Assembly (NCBI GenBank): GCA_964622455.1
Contig: CAZUQP010000011.1
Location: 9,574 to 73,573, forward strand
Direction of reading: 5' to 3'
DNA: 64,000 nt
Source: CAZUQP01 sp964622455
GTDB taxonomy: Bacteria; Pseudomonadota; Gammaproteobacteria; DSM-16500
A program made the position numbers and the translations under genes. Positions 17,814 through 27,293 of the stretch are shown one piece after another. The notes beneath the pieces were generated by a model. It had not been told where the DNA came from. It searched no databases and worked only from the letters and a program-made list of their open reading frames with translations. Position 1 is the first letter of the stretch, and the number at the start of each line of letters is the position of its first letter.

Positions 17814-18194
17814 TCAAAATAAAAAAGTGGTTTTTGTGACTGCATCATGAATGATTATAATTAATAGCAATAGGAGTACAACATATAAATATCGTTGTCC
17901 TTTTGCAGGAGTTCCTTTTTTTGTATTTCGCATCATGAAAGAAACAGCGGTAGCGAAGAGAAAGACCAAAAGATAAGCCGCTTTAATCCACGGCGTATGA
18001 AAGCTATAGTGTTTTGGGTAAATCAATAATGTACCTGTCAAAATAGCAAATACAGCTAACCATAAAAGTGTTTTATGGAGCTTGACCAATAAATAAGACT
18101 TAGGTTGAGTGCTTAAACCAGCACAAACAAAAAGGGTTCCCAGTAAACTTAGTGTGAGTAGTAAGTGAATACATTTGAGGATGCTTATGAACAT
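17814..18194 (-). CDS. small membrane protein, SirB/CopD-like
   Basis: About 126 residues with four hydrophobic segments. The N-terminus MFISILKCIHLLLTLSLLG carries a His in the first helix, like the neighbouring gene. The open frame extends upstream inside ctaE, but the ATG at 18194, one base after the ctaE stop, is the natural start. It may support haem or copper handling for the oxidase, inferred from location only. Confidence 0.6.
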   Translation of the reverse strand: MFISILKCIHLLLTLSLLGTLFVCAGLSTQPKSYLLVKLHKTLLWLAVFAILTGTLLIYPKHYSFHTPWIKAAYLLVFLFATAVSFMMRNTKKGTPAKGQRYLYVVLLLLLIIIIHDAVTKTTFLF

Positions 18195-18195
18195 G

Positions 18196-19074
18196 TCACA
18201 ACCAGTAAATAAATACAAATAGCAATAACCAAACCACATCGACAAAATGCCAGTACCACGATATCGCTTCAAAGGCAAAGTGATTATGCGGATTAAAATC
18301 GCGTTTTAACATACGATATAAAATAACGCAGAGACCAATCGTACCAATAGTCACATGTAATCCATGAAAACCGGTTAACATAAAAAAAGTCGTTCCATAA
18401 ATACCAGAACCTAAGGTCAATCCTTTTTCAAGATAAGCGATGGTGTATTCATGGGCTTGTAATAAAAGAAAGCTCATGCCTAATAAAATAGTGGCCAATT
18501 GTCCTATTAGCATCAGCGTACGGCGATTTTTTAAAAGTGCCCAGTGGGCGACGGTAACAGTTGCACCGCTTGTTAAAAGAATTAACGTGTTGATCGCGGG
18601 AATTCCCCAAGCTTCCATTACCGATTGAGGCGCTACGTAAGCACCTGGATTGGGATTAGCAATCAACGGCCAACCTGCTTTAAAGCTTGGCCATAGCACT
18701 ATATGACTGACGAGGCTTCCGCTTGCTCCACTTAATACAGGTACTGAGATAACGCGTACAAAAAAAAGTGCGCCAAAGAAAGCACCAAAAAACATGACTT
18801 CTGAAAAAATAAACCAACACATGGCCCAGCGAAATGAGCGGTCAACTTGATCGTTTTGTAATAGACCCGCTCTATTTTCCTGAATGACTGTGCCAAACCA
18901 GCCGTACACAATATAAAGCAAGATCAACATTCCAACGCCCCAGAGATAAGGGCCAAACCACATTTCATGAAGCCAATTAGCCAATCCCACAAAAATACAA
19001 ATTAATGCAACGCATCCTTTGACCGGCCAACTGCTGGGTGCAGGTAAATAATATCCTTTGGTTTTCTGAAGCAT
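18196..19074 (-). CDS. ctaE: cytochrome c oxidase subunit III
   Basis: Third core subunit of the aa3/caa3-type haem-copper oxidase in the inner membrane. Its 292 residues contain seven hydrophobic segments and the subunit III signatures WFIFSEVMFFGAFF, HEYTIA and FHGLHVTIGTIGL, ending VDVVWLLLFVFIYW. It is encoded on the strand opposite to subunits I and II, whereas relatives usually place it in the same operon. It is followed by two small membrane proteins and preceded by a tetraheme cytochrome gene. Confidence 0.95.
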   Translation of the reverse strand: MLQKTKGYYLPAPSSWPVKGCVALICIFVGLANWLHEMWFGPYLWGVGMLILLYIVYGWFGTVIQENRAGLLQNDQVDRSFRWAMCWFIFSEVMFFGAFFGALFFVRVISVPVLSGASGSLVSHIVLWPSFKAGWPLIANPNPGAYVAPQSVMEAWGIPAINTLILLTSGATVTVAHWALLKNRRTLMLIGQLATILLGMSFLLLQAHEYTIAYLEKGLTLGSGIYGTTFFMLTGFHGLHVTIGTIGLCVILYRMLKRDFNPHNHFAFEAISWYWHFVDVVWLLLFVFIYWL

Positions 19075-19098
19075 TCTATGACCTCTGTTAAGTTTTAA

Positions 19099-20667
19099 TT
19101 ACCACAAACTATAATCTTTTCCTGGCGCACTTTCTTGCATCATGTATTTTACAGCTGCTTTTAATTCAGCATCAGAACAGTTAGAACATGCGCCGCGCAG
19201 AGGATGTCCTTTGCGACCTGTCACTACATTCACATAAGTATTTAAGAAACCAGCTTCTACCATGGGTTTCCATGCATCAATATCGCCCGGCTTTGGTGCA
19301 TTTTTGTAGTGATTGTTATGGCAGACGCTGCAATGTTCGTCATAAATATGCTTACCATCAGCAAGTGTTAATTTTTTCACGGGTGCTGCGCTAATAATTT
19401 TTCCGCCAGGGCCCATGATGCTCTTGACCATGTAATCAACCGCTTGCTTAATATCTTGGTCGCTGCAAGAAAGACAAGTGCCTTTTGCAGGCATGCCGCC
19501 AATACCGTGGATAGCATTCGCATAGACTTTATCGATACCATTTTTCAAAATAGGTGTCCAAGTGGTGCCGTCCCCATACTTAGGCGCACCGCCTGCACCT
19601 GTGGCATGGCAGCCGGCACAATAATTTTCATATAAAGCTTTGCCTGCCGCGGCACCTGTGGGTCGAGGGGGCGTTGCACTTTGAACGGATTTCAAATAGG
19701 TCGCGATGGCGAATAAATCGGATTCGGATAAATGGCGCAAGCTGTTATGGTTCACTTCTAACATGGGGCCTTGCACTTTTCCGCCGCCGATTAACTTATC
19801 TTGAGTAAATACATCTACAATTTCTTGTAAAGACACCGTTTCAAGATTGGATTTAGTAATATTAGGCGCGAGATAACCTTGTATTTTGCTTCCGGTTAAA
19901 TCGTATTTTTGAATAGGAGCGCCTAGTGACAAATTATCACTAAAAATGTGGTAAGAGGGTGAGTGGCACATGGCGCAATGACCAAGGCCTTCTACCAAAT
20001 AAGCGCCCCGCTGCCATTCTGCAGATTCTTGCGGCACCGCGTGTATATCCGATGGATGGAAGAACAACCAGCGCCAAGGCAGTTGTAACAACCGTTGGTT
20101 GAATGGCCACACCATTTCATTCGGCCGATTTTTTTGGTGAATAGCTGGAACACTATCTAAATAGGCTTTAATTGCTTTGATATCTTCGGAAGACACTTTA
20201 CTAAAATAAAGATAAGGGAACGCCGGATAATAATAGTGCCCTTTAGGTGAAATACCTTCATGCATAGCTTTTAAAAATTGTTCGTCAGTCCAATGACCGA
20301 TGCCTGTTTCTTTATCAGGGGTGATGTTAGGTGAATAAATGACACCAAACGGTGTTTGCATCGGTAAACCGCCTGCAAACGGTTTGCCTTTTTCCGGAGA
20401 ATTAGTGTGGCAGGCAATGCAATCGCCTGCTTTAGCAAGGTATTCACCGCGTTTAATGAGTGCCGGGTCTTTGCCTTTCGTATCGGTGGGGGGGTAAGGT
20501 GGATAGTAAGGCGTTGAATCATCATCGCTTGGCACACCCATTAACTGAACATTTTTGCTGATGCCGACTAAGGTATAGATGCCTGTAGTGACAATAGCGG
20601 CTAGAAAAAAGGCGATAATGACAACATTTCGCTTCTTCGATAAGATTTTTTGAATAATTTTTTTCAC
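19099..20667 (-). CDS. membrane-anchored tetraheme cytochrome c
   Basis: Four CxxCH haem sites: CIACH and CAMCH in an N-terminal pair of domains that resemble dehydrogenase cytochrome c subunits, then CAGCH and CSVCH in two c5-like domains. Each c5-like domain is followed by a paired-Cys motif (CLSCSD and CSNCSD) typical of cytochrome c5. An N-terminal hydrophobic helix after a Lys-rich start serves as signal or anchor. Start: GTG 20667 has AAGGA seven bases upstream; an ATG-like frame 42 bases earlier has none. About 522 residues. Its place beside ctaE suggests it hands electrons to the oxidase in the periplasm (inference). Confidence 0.85.
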   Translation of the reverse strand: MKKIIQKILSKKRNVVIIAFFLAAIVTTGIYTLVGISKNVQLMGVPSDDDSTPYYPPYPPTDTKGKDPALIKRGEYLAKAGDCIACHTNSPEKGKPFAGGLPMQTPFGVIYSPNITPDKETGIGHWTDEQFLKAMHEGISPKGHYYYPAFPYLYFSKVSSEDIKAIKAYLDSVPAIHQKNRPNEMVWPFNQRLLQLPWRWLFFHPSDIHAVPQESAEWQRGAYLVEGLGHCAMCHSPSYHIFSDNLSLGAPIQKYDLTGSKIQGYLAPNITKSNLETVSLQEIVDVFTQDKLIGGGKVQGPMLEVNHNSLRHLSESDLFAIATYLKSVQSATPPRPTGAAAGKALYENYCAGCHATGAGGAPKYGDGTTWTPILKNGIDKVYANAIHGIGGMPAKGTCLSCSDQDIKQAVDYMVKSIMGPGGKIISAAPVKKLTLADGKHIYDEHCSVCHNNHYKNAPKPGDIDAWKPMVEAGFLNTYVNVVTGRKGHPLRGACSNCSDAELKAAVKYMMQESAPGKDYSLW

Positions 20668-20827
20668 AAAGCAATCCTTGGAATAATTTTTCTTTTTAAG
20701 CCTAAACAAAATTTTTTAATTGTGGCACATTTTATAGCGATTTTGGCGGAAAGCAAAATTTTATCTTTATGCTTGTGTTATTTAGAAAATATGTTTTAAT
20801 TATGTCCCATTTGGCAAAGGTTTATCT

Positions 20828-21973
20828 ATGCAGTATGGCATTAAGCAATGTATTCTAATTTTAGCGGGTTATTTTTTAACCATGTCCGCATGTCTCGCGT
20901 CAGCGCTTAACATGCCCTATGGTGTGACCCCCATCAGTCACGAAATCTATATGTTACACATGGTTGCATTTTATGTGTGCTGTGTCATTGGTGTGATTGT
21001 GTTTGGGGTGTTGGTTTATTCCTTAATTAAATTTCGCAAATCAAAAGGCGCGAAAGCCGCGCATTTTCACGAACATTTGGGAATAGAAATTTTATGGACG
21101 ACTATTCCATTTTTGATTTTGGTGGCTTTGGCAGTTCCTGCAACGATTGTGCTGCAGCATATTCACAATACGGATAAAGCGGGGCTTACCATTAAAATTA
21201 CAGGCTATCAGTGGAAGTGGAAATATGAATACCTTGATCAGGGGGTGAGCTTTTTCAGTAATCTTGCAACGACCCAAGAGCAAATTAATAATCGAGCACC
21301 TAAAGATCCATGGTTTTTACTCGAAGTTGATAATTCAATGGTGGTGCCGGTCAACACTAAAGTAAGATTATTAGTGACAGCAGATGATGTGATCCATGCA
21401 TGGTGGGTTCCCGATTTAGGGGTTAAGCAAGATGCAATTCCAGGTTATATCAATGAAAATTGGTTTTATATTACTAAACCCGGCACTTATCGTGGCCAAT
21501 GCGGTGAACTTTGCGGAATTAATCATGCCTTCATGCCGATTGTAGTCAAAGCGGTTTCACAAACTGAATTTGATCAGTGGGTAAAAACACATACGCTGCG
21601 GGCAATGGCAGCAGCTCAGGAAGATGTAAAACCCATGACGGAAACAGAATTATTAAAAATGGGCAAAGCACAATATGAAAAAAGTTGTATCATGTGTCAT
21701 CAAGCGAATGGCGAAGGTTTGCCGCCCAGCTTCCCGCCTTTGAAAAAAAGCCGTGTTGTGACGGGACCATTGGAGGCAAACATTGCTTTTGTGTTAACCG
21801 GTGTTCCAGCGACCGCAATGCAAGCATTTGGTAGTCAACTGGATAATAGAACGCTTGCTTCCATTATTACTTATACACGTCAAGCGTGGGGCAATGATGT
21901 GACGAATAAAAAGCACCATTATGCGACGGTCGCTCAGCCGGCAGATATTCAAAAAGCCCGGCATGCACAGTGA
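20828..21973 (+). CDS. ctaC: cytochrome c oxidase subunit II with fused cytochrome c domain
   Basis: Receives electrons through the CuA centre. It has a signal peptide, two transmembrane helices (about 45-65 and 85-110), and the cupredoxin domain with CuA ligands His in DDVIHAWW and the GQCGELCGINHAFM cluster. The C-terminal extension has a haem site CIMCH, so this is a caa3-type subunit II of 381 residues. The ATG has AAAGG eight bases before it. It heads the plus-strand oxidase operon and is transcribed divergently from the tetraheme cytochrome; the 160-base gap holds both promoters. Confidence 0.97.
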   Translation: MQYGIKQCILILAGYFLTMSACLASALNMPYGVTPISHEIYMLHMVAFYVCCVIGVIVFGVLVYSLIKFRKSKGAKAAHFHEHLGIEILWTTIPFLILVALAVPATIVLQHIHNTDKAGLTIKITGYQWKWKYEYLDQGVSFFSNLATTQEQINNRAPKDPWFLLEVDNSMVVPVNTKVRLLVTADDVIHAWWVPDLGVKQDAIPGYINENWFYITKPGTYRGQCGELCGINHAFMPIVVKAVSQTEFDQWVKTHTLRAMAAAQEDVKPMTETELLKMGKAQYEKSCIMCHQANGEGLPPSFPPLKKSRVVTGPLEANIAFVLTGVPATAMQAFGSQLDNRTLASIITYTRQAWGNDVTNKKHHYATVAQPADIQKARHAQ

Positions 21974-21997
21974 AAATAACAGTGGAGTTCAATTCTC

Positions 21998-23596
21998 ATG
22001 AGTGAAGCAATATTACATGATGAGGCAACACACAGCGATGACCATCACGGGCCCGAACGGGGTTTGAAGCGTTGGCTTTTTACCACTAACCATAAAGATA
22101 TCGGTACACTTTATTTGACGTTTAGTTTGATTATGTTGTTTGTGGGCGGGTTCATGGCACTTTTAGTTCGGGTTGAATTATTTGAGCCGGGCAAAGTGTT
22201 AATGAACCCAGAATATTTTAATCAAATGACGACGATGCATGGCCTCATTATGGTTTTTGGTGTCATCATGCCTGCGATGGCCGGACTTGCGAATTGGTTA
22301 ATCCCTATGATGATTGGTGCACCAGATATGGCGTTGCCGCGCTTAAATAACTGGAGTTTTTGGTTGCTGCCGTTTGCTTTTAGTATGCTCATGAGCACAC
22401 TTATCATGAGTGGTCCAGCACCTGACTTTGGTTGGACGTTTTACGCGCCTTTATCAACTTTGTATGCGCCAAAAAGTACGGATTTTTTTATTTTTTCTAT
22501 TCACTTAATGGGTGCTTCATCAATTCTTGCGTCTTTAAATATTGTTGTTACTATTTTTAATATGCGCGCACCCGGCATGACTTGGTTTAAATTACCGTTG
22601 TTTGTGTGGAGCTGGCTTGTGACGGCATTTCTTTTGCTTGCGGTCATGCCTGTATTAGCGGGTTGCGTCACCATGATGTTGATGGATAGACATTTTCACA
22701 CGAGTTTTTTTAATGCGGCAGGCGGTGGCGATCCCTTGCTGTTTCAACACGTTTTTTGGTTTTTTGGCCATCCGGAAGTTTATATTTTAATTTTGCCGGG
22801 ATTTGGTGTGATTTCAGAAATTATCCCAACTTTTTCTCGTAAACGGTTATTTGGTTATCATGCCATGGTTTATGCAACCGTGATGATTGCCATTGTCGGG
22901 TTTGTAGTGTGGATGCATCATATGTTTACGACAGGCGCGCCATTGGCAGCACAACTTTATTTTATGTACGCGACCATGTTAGTTGCGGTGCCAACAGGCA
23001 TTAAAGTATTTAATTGGTTAGCTACTTTATTTAAAGGATCTATTTCGTTTGAGACGCCGATGTTATTTGCACTAGGTTTCTTGGTGATGTTTACGATTGG
23101 CGGTTTTTCGGGTTTGATGTTGGCACTTGTTCCAAGCGACTATCAATATCGCGATAGTTATTTTGTGGTGGCGCATTTTCATTATGTTTTAGTGTCAGGA
23201 TCATTATTTACGATTATTGCTGCCATTTATTTTTGGCTGCCAAAATGGACAGGACAAATGTATAGCGAGCGATTGGGTCAAATTCATTTTTGGTTATCGA
23301 CTATTGGCATGAATCTTACTTTTTTACCGATGCATTTTTTAGGATTGGCAGGCATGCCGCGACGAATCCCTGATTATGCATTACAGTTTACCGATTTCAA
23401 TCAAATGTGTACGATCGGCGCATTTATTTTTGGTTTTGCGCAGCTCATCTTTTTGTACATCATTTTGAAAGCGTGCTTTGGCAAAAGAATAGCCCATGTA
23501 AGTGATCAAGTATGGGAAGGGGCGCATGGGTTAGAATGGACATTGCCATCGCCTGTTCCTTATCACACTTTCGAAACACCACCGCTTGTGAAATAA
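21998..23596 (+). CDS. ctaD: cytochrome c oxidase subunit I
   Basis: Catalytic subunit that reduces oxygen and pumps protons. Its 532 residues have about twelve membrane helices, low-spin haem ligand in MTTMHGLIM, CuB site in WFFGHPEVYIL, the K-channel region and the haem ligands in FVVAHFHYVL. Unusually, the His that usually precedes Asp in the HDTY(F/Y)VVAHFHYV signature is Arg here (YRDSYFVVAHFHYV). That His is a magnesium ligand in characterised enzymes. It is 24 bases after ctaC. Confidence 0.97.
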   Translation: MSEAILHDEATHSDDHHGPERGLKRWLFTTNHKDIGTLYLTFSLIMLFVGGFMALLVRVELFEPGKVLMNPEYFNQMTTMHGLIMVFGVIMPAMAGLANWLIPMMIGAPDMALPRLNNWSFWLLPFAFSMLMSTLIMSGPAPDFGWTFYAPLSTLYAPKSTDFFIFSIHLMGASSILASLNIVVTIFNMRAPGMTWFKLPLFVWSWLVTAFLLLAVMPVLAGCVTMMLMDRHFHTSFFNAAGGGDPLLFQHVFWFFGHPEVYILILPGFGVISEIIPTFSRKRLFGYHAMVYATVMIAIVGFVVWMHHMFTTGAPLAAQLYFMYATMLVAVPTGIKVFNWLATLFKGSISFETPMLFALGFLVMFTIGGFSGLMLALVPSDYQYRDSYFVVAHFHYVLVSGSLFTIIAAIYFWLPKWTGQMYSERLGQIHFWLSTIGMNLTFLPMHFLGLAGMPRRIPDYALQFTDFNQMCTIGAFIFGFAQLIFLYIILKACFGKRIAHVSDQVWEGAHGLEWTLPSPVPYHTFETPPLVK

Positions 23597-23597
23597 C

Positions 23598-24179
23598 ATG
23601 CAAGCGCCCACCCAAAAAAGTCATCGACGACTCGTTATTATTTTGGTTTTAGGCGTGCTGTTTATGTTTGGTTTTTGTTACATGTTGGTTCCTCTATATG
23701 AATTAGTTTGTAAAGAAGAAGGCATCAATGGTAAATCAGCAAAAACTGCTTCTCTTTATGACTCAAAGATGCAGGTCGATCAATCAAGAACGATTAAGGT
23801 TTATTTTTCAACGACACTGCATGGTGCACTTTCATTTAAATTTATTCCCTTGCAGCGTTCTATTGACATACATCCGGGCGAACGAAAATTAATTTATTTT
23901 TTTGCGGAAAATAAAACCGGCCATGAAATGACTGTGCAGGCGATTCCAAGTATTACACCCACTGATGGCGCGCGATTTTTAAAGAAAACCGAGTGTTTTT
24001 GCTTTACTCAGCAATATTTTTTTAAAGGAGAGAAAGCAGATATGCCGGTTTATTTTTTTATTGACCCGGCTATTTCTAAAGATATCAAAGAGATGACTTT
24101 ATCATATACGTTGTTTGATGCAGCAGGATATGTCAAAAAAGAAGAGCATTTTACAAAAGGTAGAATTGATCTCTCATGA
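23598..24179 (+). CDS. ctaG: cytochrome c oxidase copper chaperone CtaG (Cox11)
   Basis: Delivers copper to the CuB site of subunit I. A single N-terminal membrane helix (about 12-32) is followed by a periplasmic beta-domain with the copper-binding motif ECFCF. The 193-residue length is typical of Cox11. It starts one base after ctaD ends and overlaps the next gene by four bases. Confidence 0.95.
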   Translation: MQAPTQKSHRRLVIILVLGVLFMFGFCYMLVPLYELVCKEEGINGKSAKTASLYDSKMQVDQSRTIKVYFSTTLHGALSFKFIPLQRSIDIHPGERKLIYFFAENKTGHEMTVQAIPSITPTDGARFLKKTECFCFTQQYFFKGEKADMPVYFFIDPAISKDIKEMTLSYTLFDAAGYVKKEEHFTKGRIDLS

Positions 24180-24922
24180 AAAAAACGTTGCAATTTCGAT
24201 TTCGTCAGCACGATTATTTATTCCAATTCAAAGTGGGATTTTTTGTATTATGCTTATTTTTATTTATTCTTTGTTGTCTATTGGGCGTGTGGCAGCTGCA
24301 TCGTTATACGTATAAAAAAAGCGTGCTAACTTCTTATCAAGAACGTTTGCAGGGTGTGCCTTTGCCTTTTGCAAGGGTCGCGAACAAAAAAGGTTTGCAA
24401 TTTCAATCAGTTGAAGTGAAGGGCGAATATCTTAATTCTTTAACCATGTTTATTCAAAATAGTTTTTATCACGATCAATTGGGTTTTGAAGTATTAACAC
24501 CCCTAAAAATGCAAAACGATAAAAAATTAGTATTAGTTGATCGAGGGTGGGTTGTAAAACCAGATGATGCTTCTTTACCTCACATACAAAATGCAAACGG
24601 TTATCAAACTATCAAAGGGTACATCAAATTGCTGAATGAGTACCAATTTATTTTGGGTGAAAATATTTTGCAGCCAAACGCATCACCGTTGGTCATGCAA
24701 AAAATGGATGTTGATGAAATCAGTCGCATCACGCATCAACTATTTTATCCTTTTATTTTGCGGTTAAATGCAAAAGAGCCGCATGGTTTTATCCGCGACT
24801 GGGAGATTACAACAATATTGCCAGAGCGTCATCGAATGTATGCCATACAATGGTTTGCCTTTGCATTAATACTTTTGATTGCATACAGCTGTTTTTGTTG
24901 CGAGCGTAAAAAAGATGAATAA
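24176..24922 (+). CDS. SURF1-family oxidase assembly protein
   Basis: Assembly factor for haem-copper oxidase, thought to help insert haem a. There are two membrane helices at the ends (about 18-40 and 220-240) around a periplasmic domain. Family marks are LGVWQLHR near the N-terminus, VLVDRGWV in the middle and HRMYAIQWFAFAL before the last helix. It is 248 residues long and overlaps both neighbours. Confidence 0.94.
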   Translation: MKKTLQFRFRQHDYLFQFKVGFFVLCLFLFILCCLLGVWQLHRYTYKKSVLTSYQERLQGVPLPFARVANKKGLQFQSVEVKGEYLNSLTMFIQNSFYHDQLGFEVLTPLKMQNDKKLVLVDRGWVVKPDDASLPHIQNANGYQTIKGYIKLLNEYQFILGENILQPNASPLVMQKMDVDEISRITHQLFYPFILRLNAKEPHGFIRDWEITTILPERHRMYAIQWFAFALILLIAYSCFCCERKKDE

Positions 24923-25400
24923 AAGAAACGGTGTGTTATTTTTGCTGATTTTAGTGTTTGCGCTGCCTTTAGTTGGGGGTGCGTTTTTGTATCATTATCA
25001 TACCTATTTTCACTTTAAAACGTTGAATCATGGCGTTTTACTGGAAACACCGTTAAATGGCCGCTATTTATATTCAGAGCGCGCGCCAAAAAATTGGCAT
25101 GTTATTTATATTGTTAACAATTGTGCGAGCCGTTGCACCGAAACATATCATGAATTACAACAAGTAAAAAAAGCACTCGGTAAAGAGAGTGCACGCGTGG
25201 ATATCCTTTTGTTAACAAACGATGATTATGCGGCTAAGATCAGGCGATTAAGCAAAACATTAAACACATCTTCTGTGCAGGACAAAATTTATTTAGCTGA
25301 TCCACTGGGAAATATATTTATGTACTATAGAAGCAGCACAGATCCTATGAATATTCTAAAAGATTTAAAAAGAGTATTAGAGGTATCGCAAATTGGGTAG
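24915..25400 (+). CDS. membrane-anchored SCO-like thioredoxin-fold protein
   Basis: 161 residues. An N-terminal helix (8-28) anchors a periplasmic domain with a CxxxC pair (C70 and C74, NNCASRC), the spacing used by Sco copper chaperones rather than the CxxC of thioredoxins. A hydrophobic strand VDILLLT follows. Position between surf1 and ctaA is shared by many gammaproteobacterial oxidase operons, where a poorly named protein of this type occurs. The likely role is thiol or copper handling for CuA. The start ATG 24915 overlaps surf1 by eight bases; the open frame begins earlier inside surf1. Confidence 0.75.
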   Translation: MNKRNGVLFLLILVFALPLVGGAFLYHYHTYFHFKTLNHGVLLETPLNGRYLYSERAPKNWHVIYIVNNCASRCTETYHELQQVKKALGKESARVDILLLTNDDYAAKIRRLSKTLNTSSVQDKIYLADPLGNIFMYYRSSTDPMNILKDLKRVLEVSQIG

Positions 25401-26418
25401 CGAACGATTCATAGAAAGACTGGCGTTTATCGCTAGTTTTTTTGCGTTAGGCGTGATTGCATTGGGCGCATTCACGCGCTTGATGGACGCGGGCCTTGGG
25501 TGCCCTGATTGGCCTTTTTGTTATGGGCGGATGATTTTACCGCTGACAGATGCAGCGCACTTGCACATGATGCATGAAGTAAATCATTGGGTTGCCTATA
25601 AAGCATGGGTGGAGATGATTCACCGTTATTTTGTGGGCGGATTAAGTCTATTGATTGTTGCAATGGTTACAATTATTTTTAGCCAAAAAATTCTGCGTGT
25701 TCGAAGTAATATTATGTTGTCTTTTTTTCTCATTGCATTGTTAATCTGTCAAATTATATTAGGGCAGTTAACCGTGACATTAAAATTAATACCGACGATT
25801 GTAACCCAGCATTTATTGGGCGGTTTTTTAATTGTATCGGCATTATGGCTTATTTATTTAAATAATAATCAAAAAAAAATCATTATTTTTTCTGAAAAAA
25901 AGAGCATTCAAAAAACAATCCCGTTGGCTTTTGTGGCTTTATTTTTAATGCTGATCCAAATTTTTTTAGGCGCTTGGACAAGCACTCATTATGCTTCTTT
26001 GAGTTGCCCTGATTTTCCTTTTTGCAATAATTATCAAAATATGACTCTACATATTAAAGAAGCATTTGCCTTTTTCACACCGCTTGGCCTTAATTATGAG
26101 GGTGGATTATTGCCTGATGCTATTCGGCAAACCATTCATATGGCACATCGTTTGGGTGCGTTAGTGGTGACGCTTTATTTATTTTTATTGATCATAATGG
26201 CTTTGCCGAGATTAAAGCAAGATAACATTTTTGTGTACCCACTTTATGCTTTGTTAGGTTTTTTATGCATTCAGCTTTGTCTTGGAATTAGTAATGTTAT
26301 TTTTAAATTGCCTTTAGTGACGGCAATCAGTCACACAGTCGTGGCGGCATTATTATTATTGTCGTTAATAACATTTCTTTTTCAATTAATTCGATCAAAT
26401 CGCAGGGTCTCTTCATGA
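25393..26418 (+). CDS. ctaA: haem A synthase CtaA (Cox15)
   Basis: Oxidises haem O to haem A for the oxidase. Its 341 residues have eight hydrophobic segments and the Cox15 motifs GAFTRLMDAGLGCPDWPFCYG near the N-terminus, EMIHRYF, QLTVTLKL, a second SLSCPDFPFCN and HMAHRLGA. The start is TTG 25393, supported by AGAGGT eight bases upstream and the lack of any other start before the first conserved motif. It overlaps the previous gene by eight bases and ctaB by four. Confidence 0.95.
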   Translation: MGSERFIERLAFIASFFALGVIALGAFTRLMDAGLGCPDWPFCYGRMILPLTDAAHLHMMHEVNHWVAYKAWVEMIHRYFVGGLSLLIVAMVTIIFSQKILRVRSNIMLSFFLIALLICQIILGQLTVTLKLIPTIVTQHLLGGFLIVSALWLIYLNNNQKKIIIFSEKKSIQKTIPLAFVALFLMLIQIFLGAWTSTHYASLSCPDFPFCNNYQNMTLHIKEAFAFFTPLGLNYEGGLLPDAIRQTIHMAHRLGALVVTLYLFLLIIMALPRLKQDNIFVYPLYALLGFLCIQLCLGISNVIFKLPLVTAISHTVVAALLLLSLITFLFQLIRSNRRVSS

Positions 26419-27293
26419 AAGCGCATCTCCATGACTATCTTGAATTGTGCAAACCCAAAGTGGTGCTACTCATGATTTTAACCTCCTTAGTTGGCATGTG
26501 TTTAGCGCCCAAATCAGTTTCTCTGCTGTTTTTGTTGTTTGCTAATTTAGGCATTGCGCTGGTAGCGGCTTCTGCGGCTGCATTAAATCATGTTGCGGAT
26601 CAACACATTGATAAATTAATGCGTCGTACTGAAATGCGGCCGATTGTTCAAGGTAAAATAAGCACGATTCACAGCATTATTTTTGCGGGAATACTTTGTA
26701 TCTGTGGAACGATAATCTTAATTTTATTTACGAATGTATTAACTGCTCTATTAACTTTTTTATCTTTAATTGGTTATGCAGTTTGTTACACACTTTATTT
26801 AAAACATGCGACCCCGCAAAATATTGTCATTGGCGGCATTGCAGGCGCTGTACCGCCTTTGTTAGGTTGGACAGCTGTCACAGGTTCAATCAGTCCCAAT
26901 GCATTATTGTTGGTGTTGATTATTTATGTGTGGACGCCGCCGCATTTTTGGGCGCTTGCAATCCATCGATTGGATGATTATGCAAAAGCGAATGTTCCTA
27001 TGCTGCCGAATACTCATGGCGTTGCATTTACTAAATTAAATATTGTGCTCTATACTGTTTTGCTGATCTTAGCGACGTCACTTCCTTATCTGATCAGAAT
27101 GTCTGGGCTGATTTATTTTATAGGTGTCTCGTTAGCGAACGCTGGTTTTTTATTTCAAGTGATACGTTTATTTTGGAGCGAGGATAAAAAACATGCCATG
27201 GCCACTTTTAAATATTCTATTTATTATTTAGGTATTTTATTTTTGTTGATTTTAGTGGATCACTATTTTTATTTTAGAGGAAATTTGTCATGA
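26415..27293 (+). CDS. ctaB: protohaem IX farnesyltransferase (haem O synthase)
   Basis: UbiA-family prenyltransferase that attaches a farnesyl group to haem B. The first Asp-rich site is in NHVADQHIDKLMRRTEMRP and the second in HFWALAIHRLDDYAKANVPMLP. It has nine hydrophobic segments and 292 residues. With ctaA it supplies haem A to the oxidase in the same operon. It overlaps both neighbours by four bases. Confidence 0.96.
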   Translation: MKAHLHDYLELCKPKVVLLMILTSLVGMCLAPKSVSLLFLLFANLGIALVAASAAALNHVADQHIDKLMRRTEMRPIVQGKISTIHSIIFAGILCICGTIILILFTNVLTALLTFLSLIGYAVCYTLYLKHATPQNIVIGGIAGAVPPLLGWTAVTGSISPNALLLVLIIYVWTPPHFWALAIHRLDDYAKANVPMLPNTHGVAFTKLNIVLYTVLLILATSLPYLIRMSGLIYFIGVSLANAGFLFQVIRLFWSEDKKHAMATFKYSIYYLGILFLLILVDHYFYFRGNLS

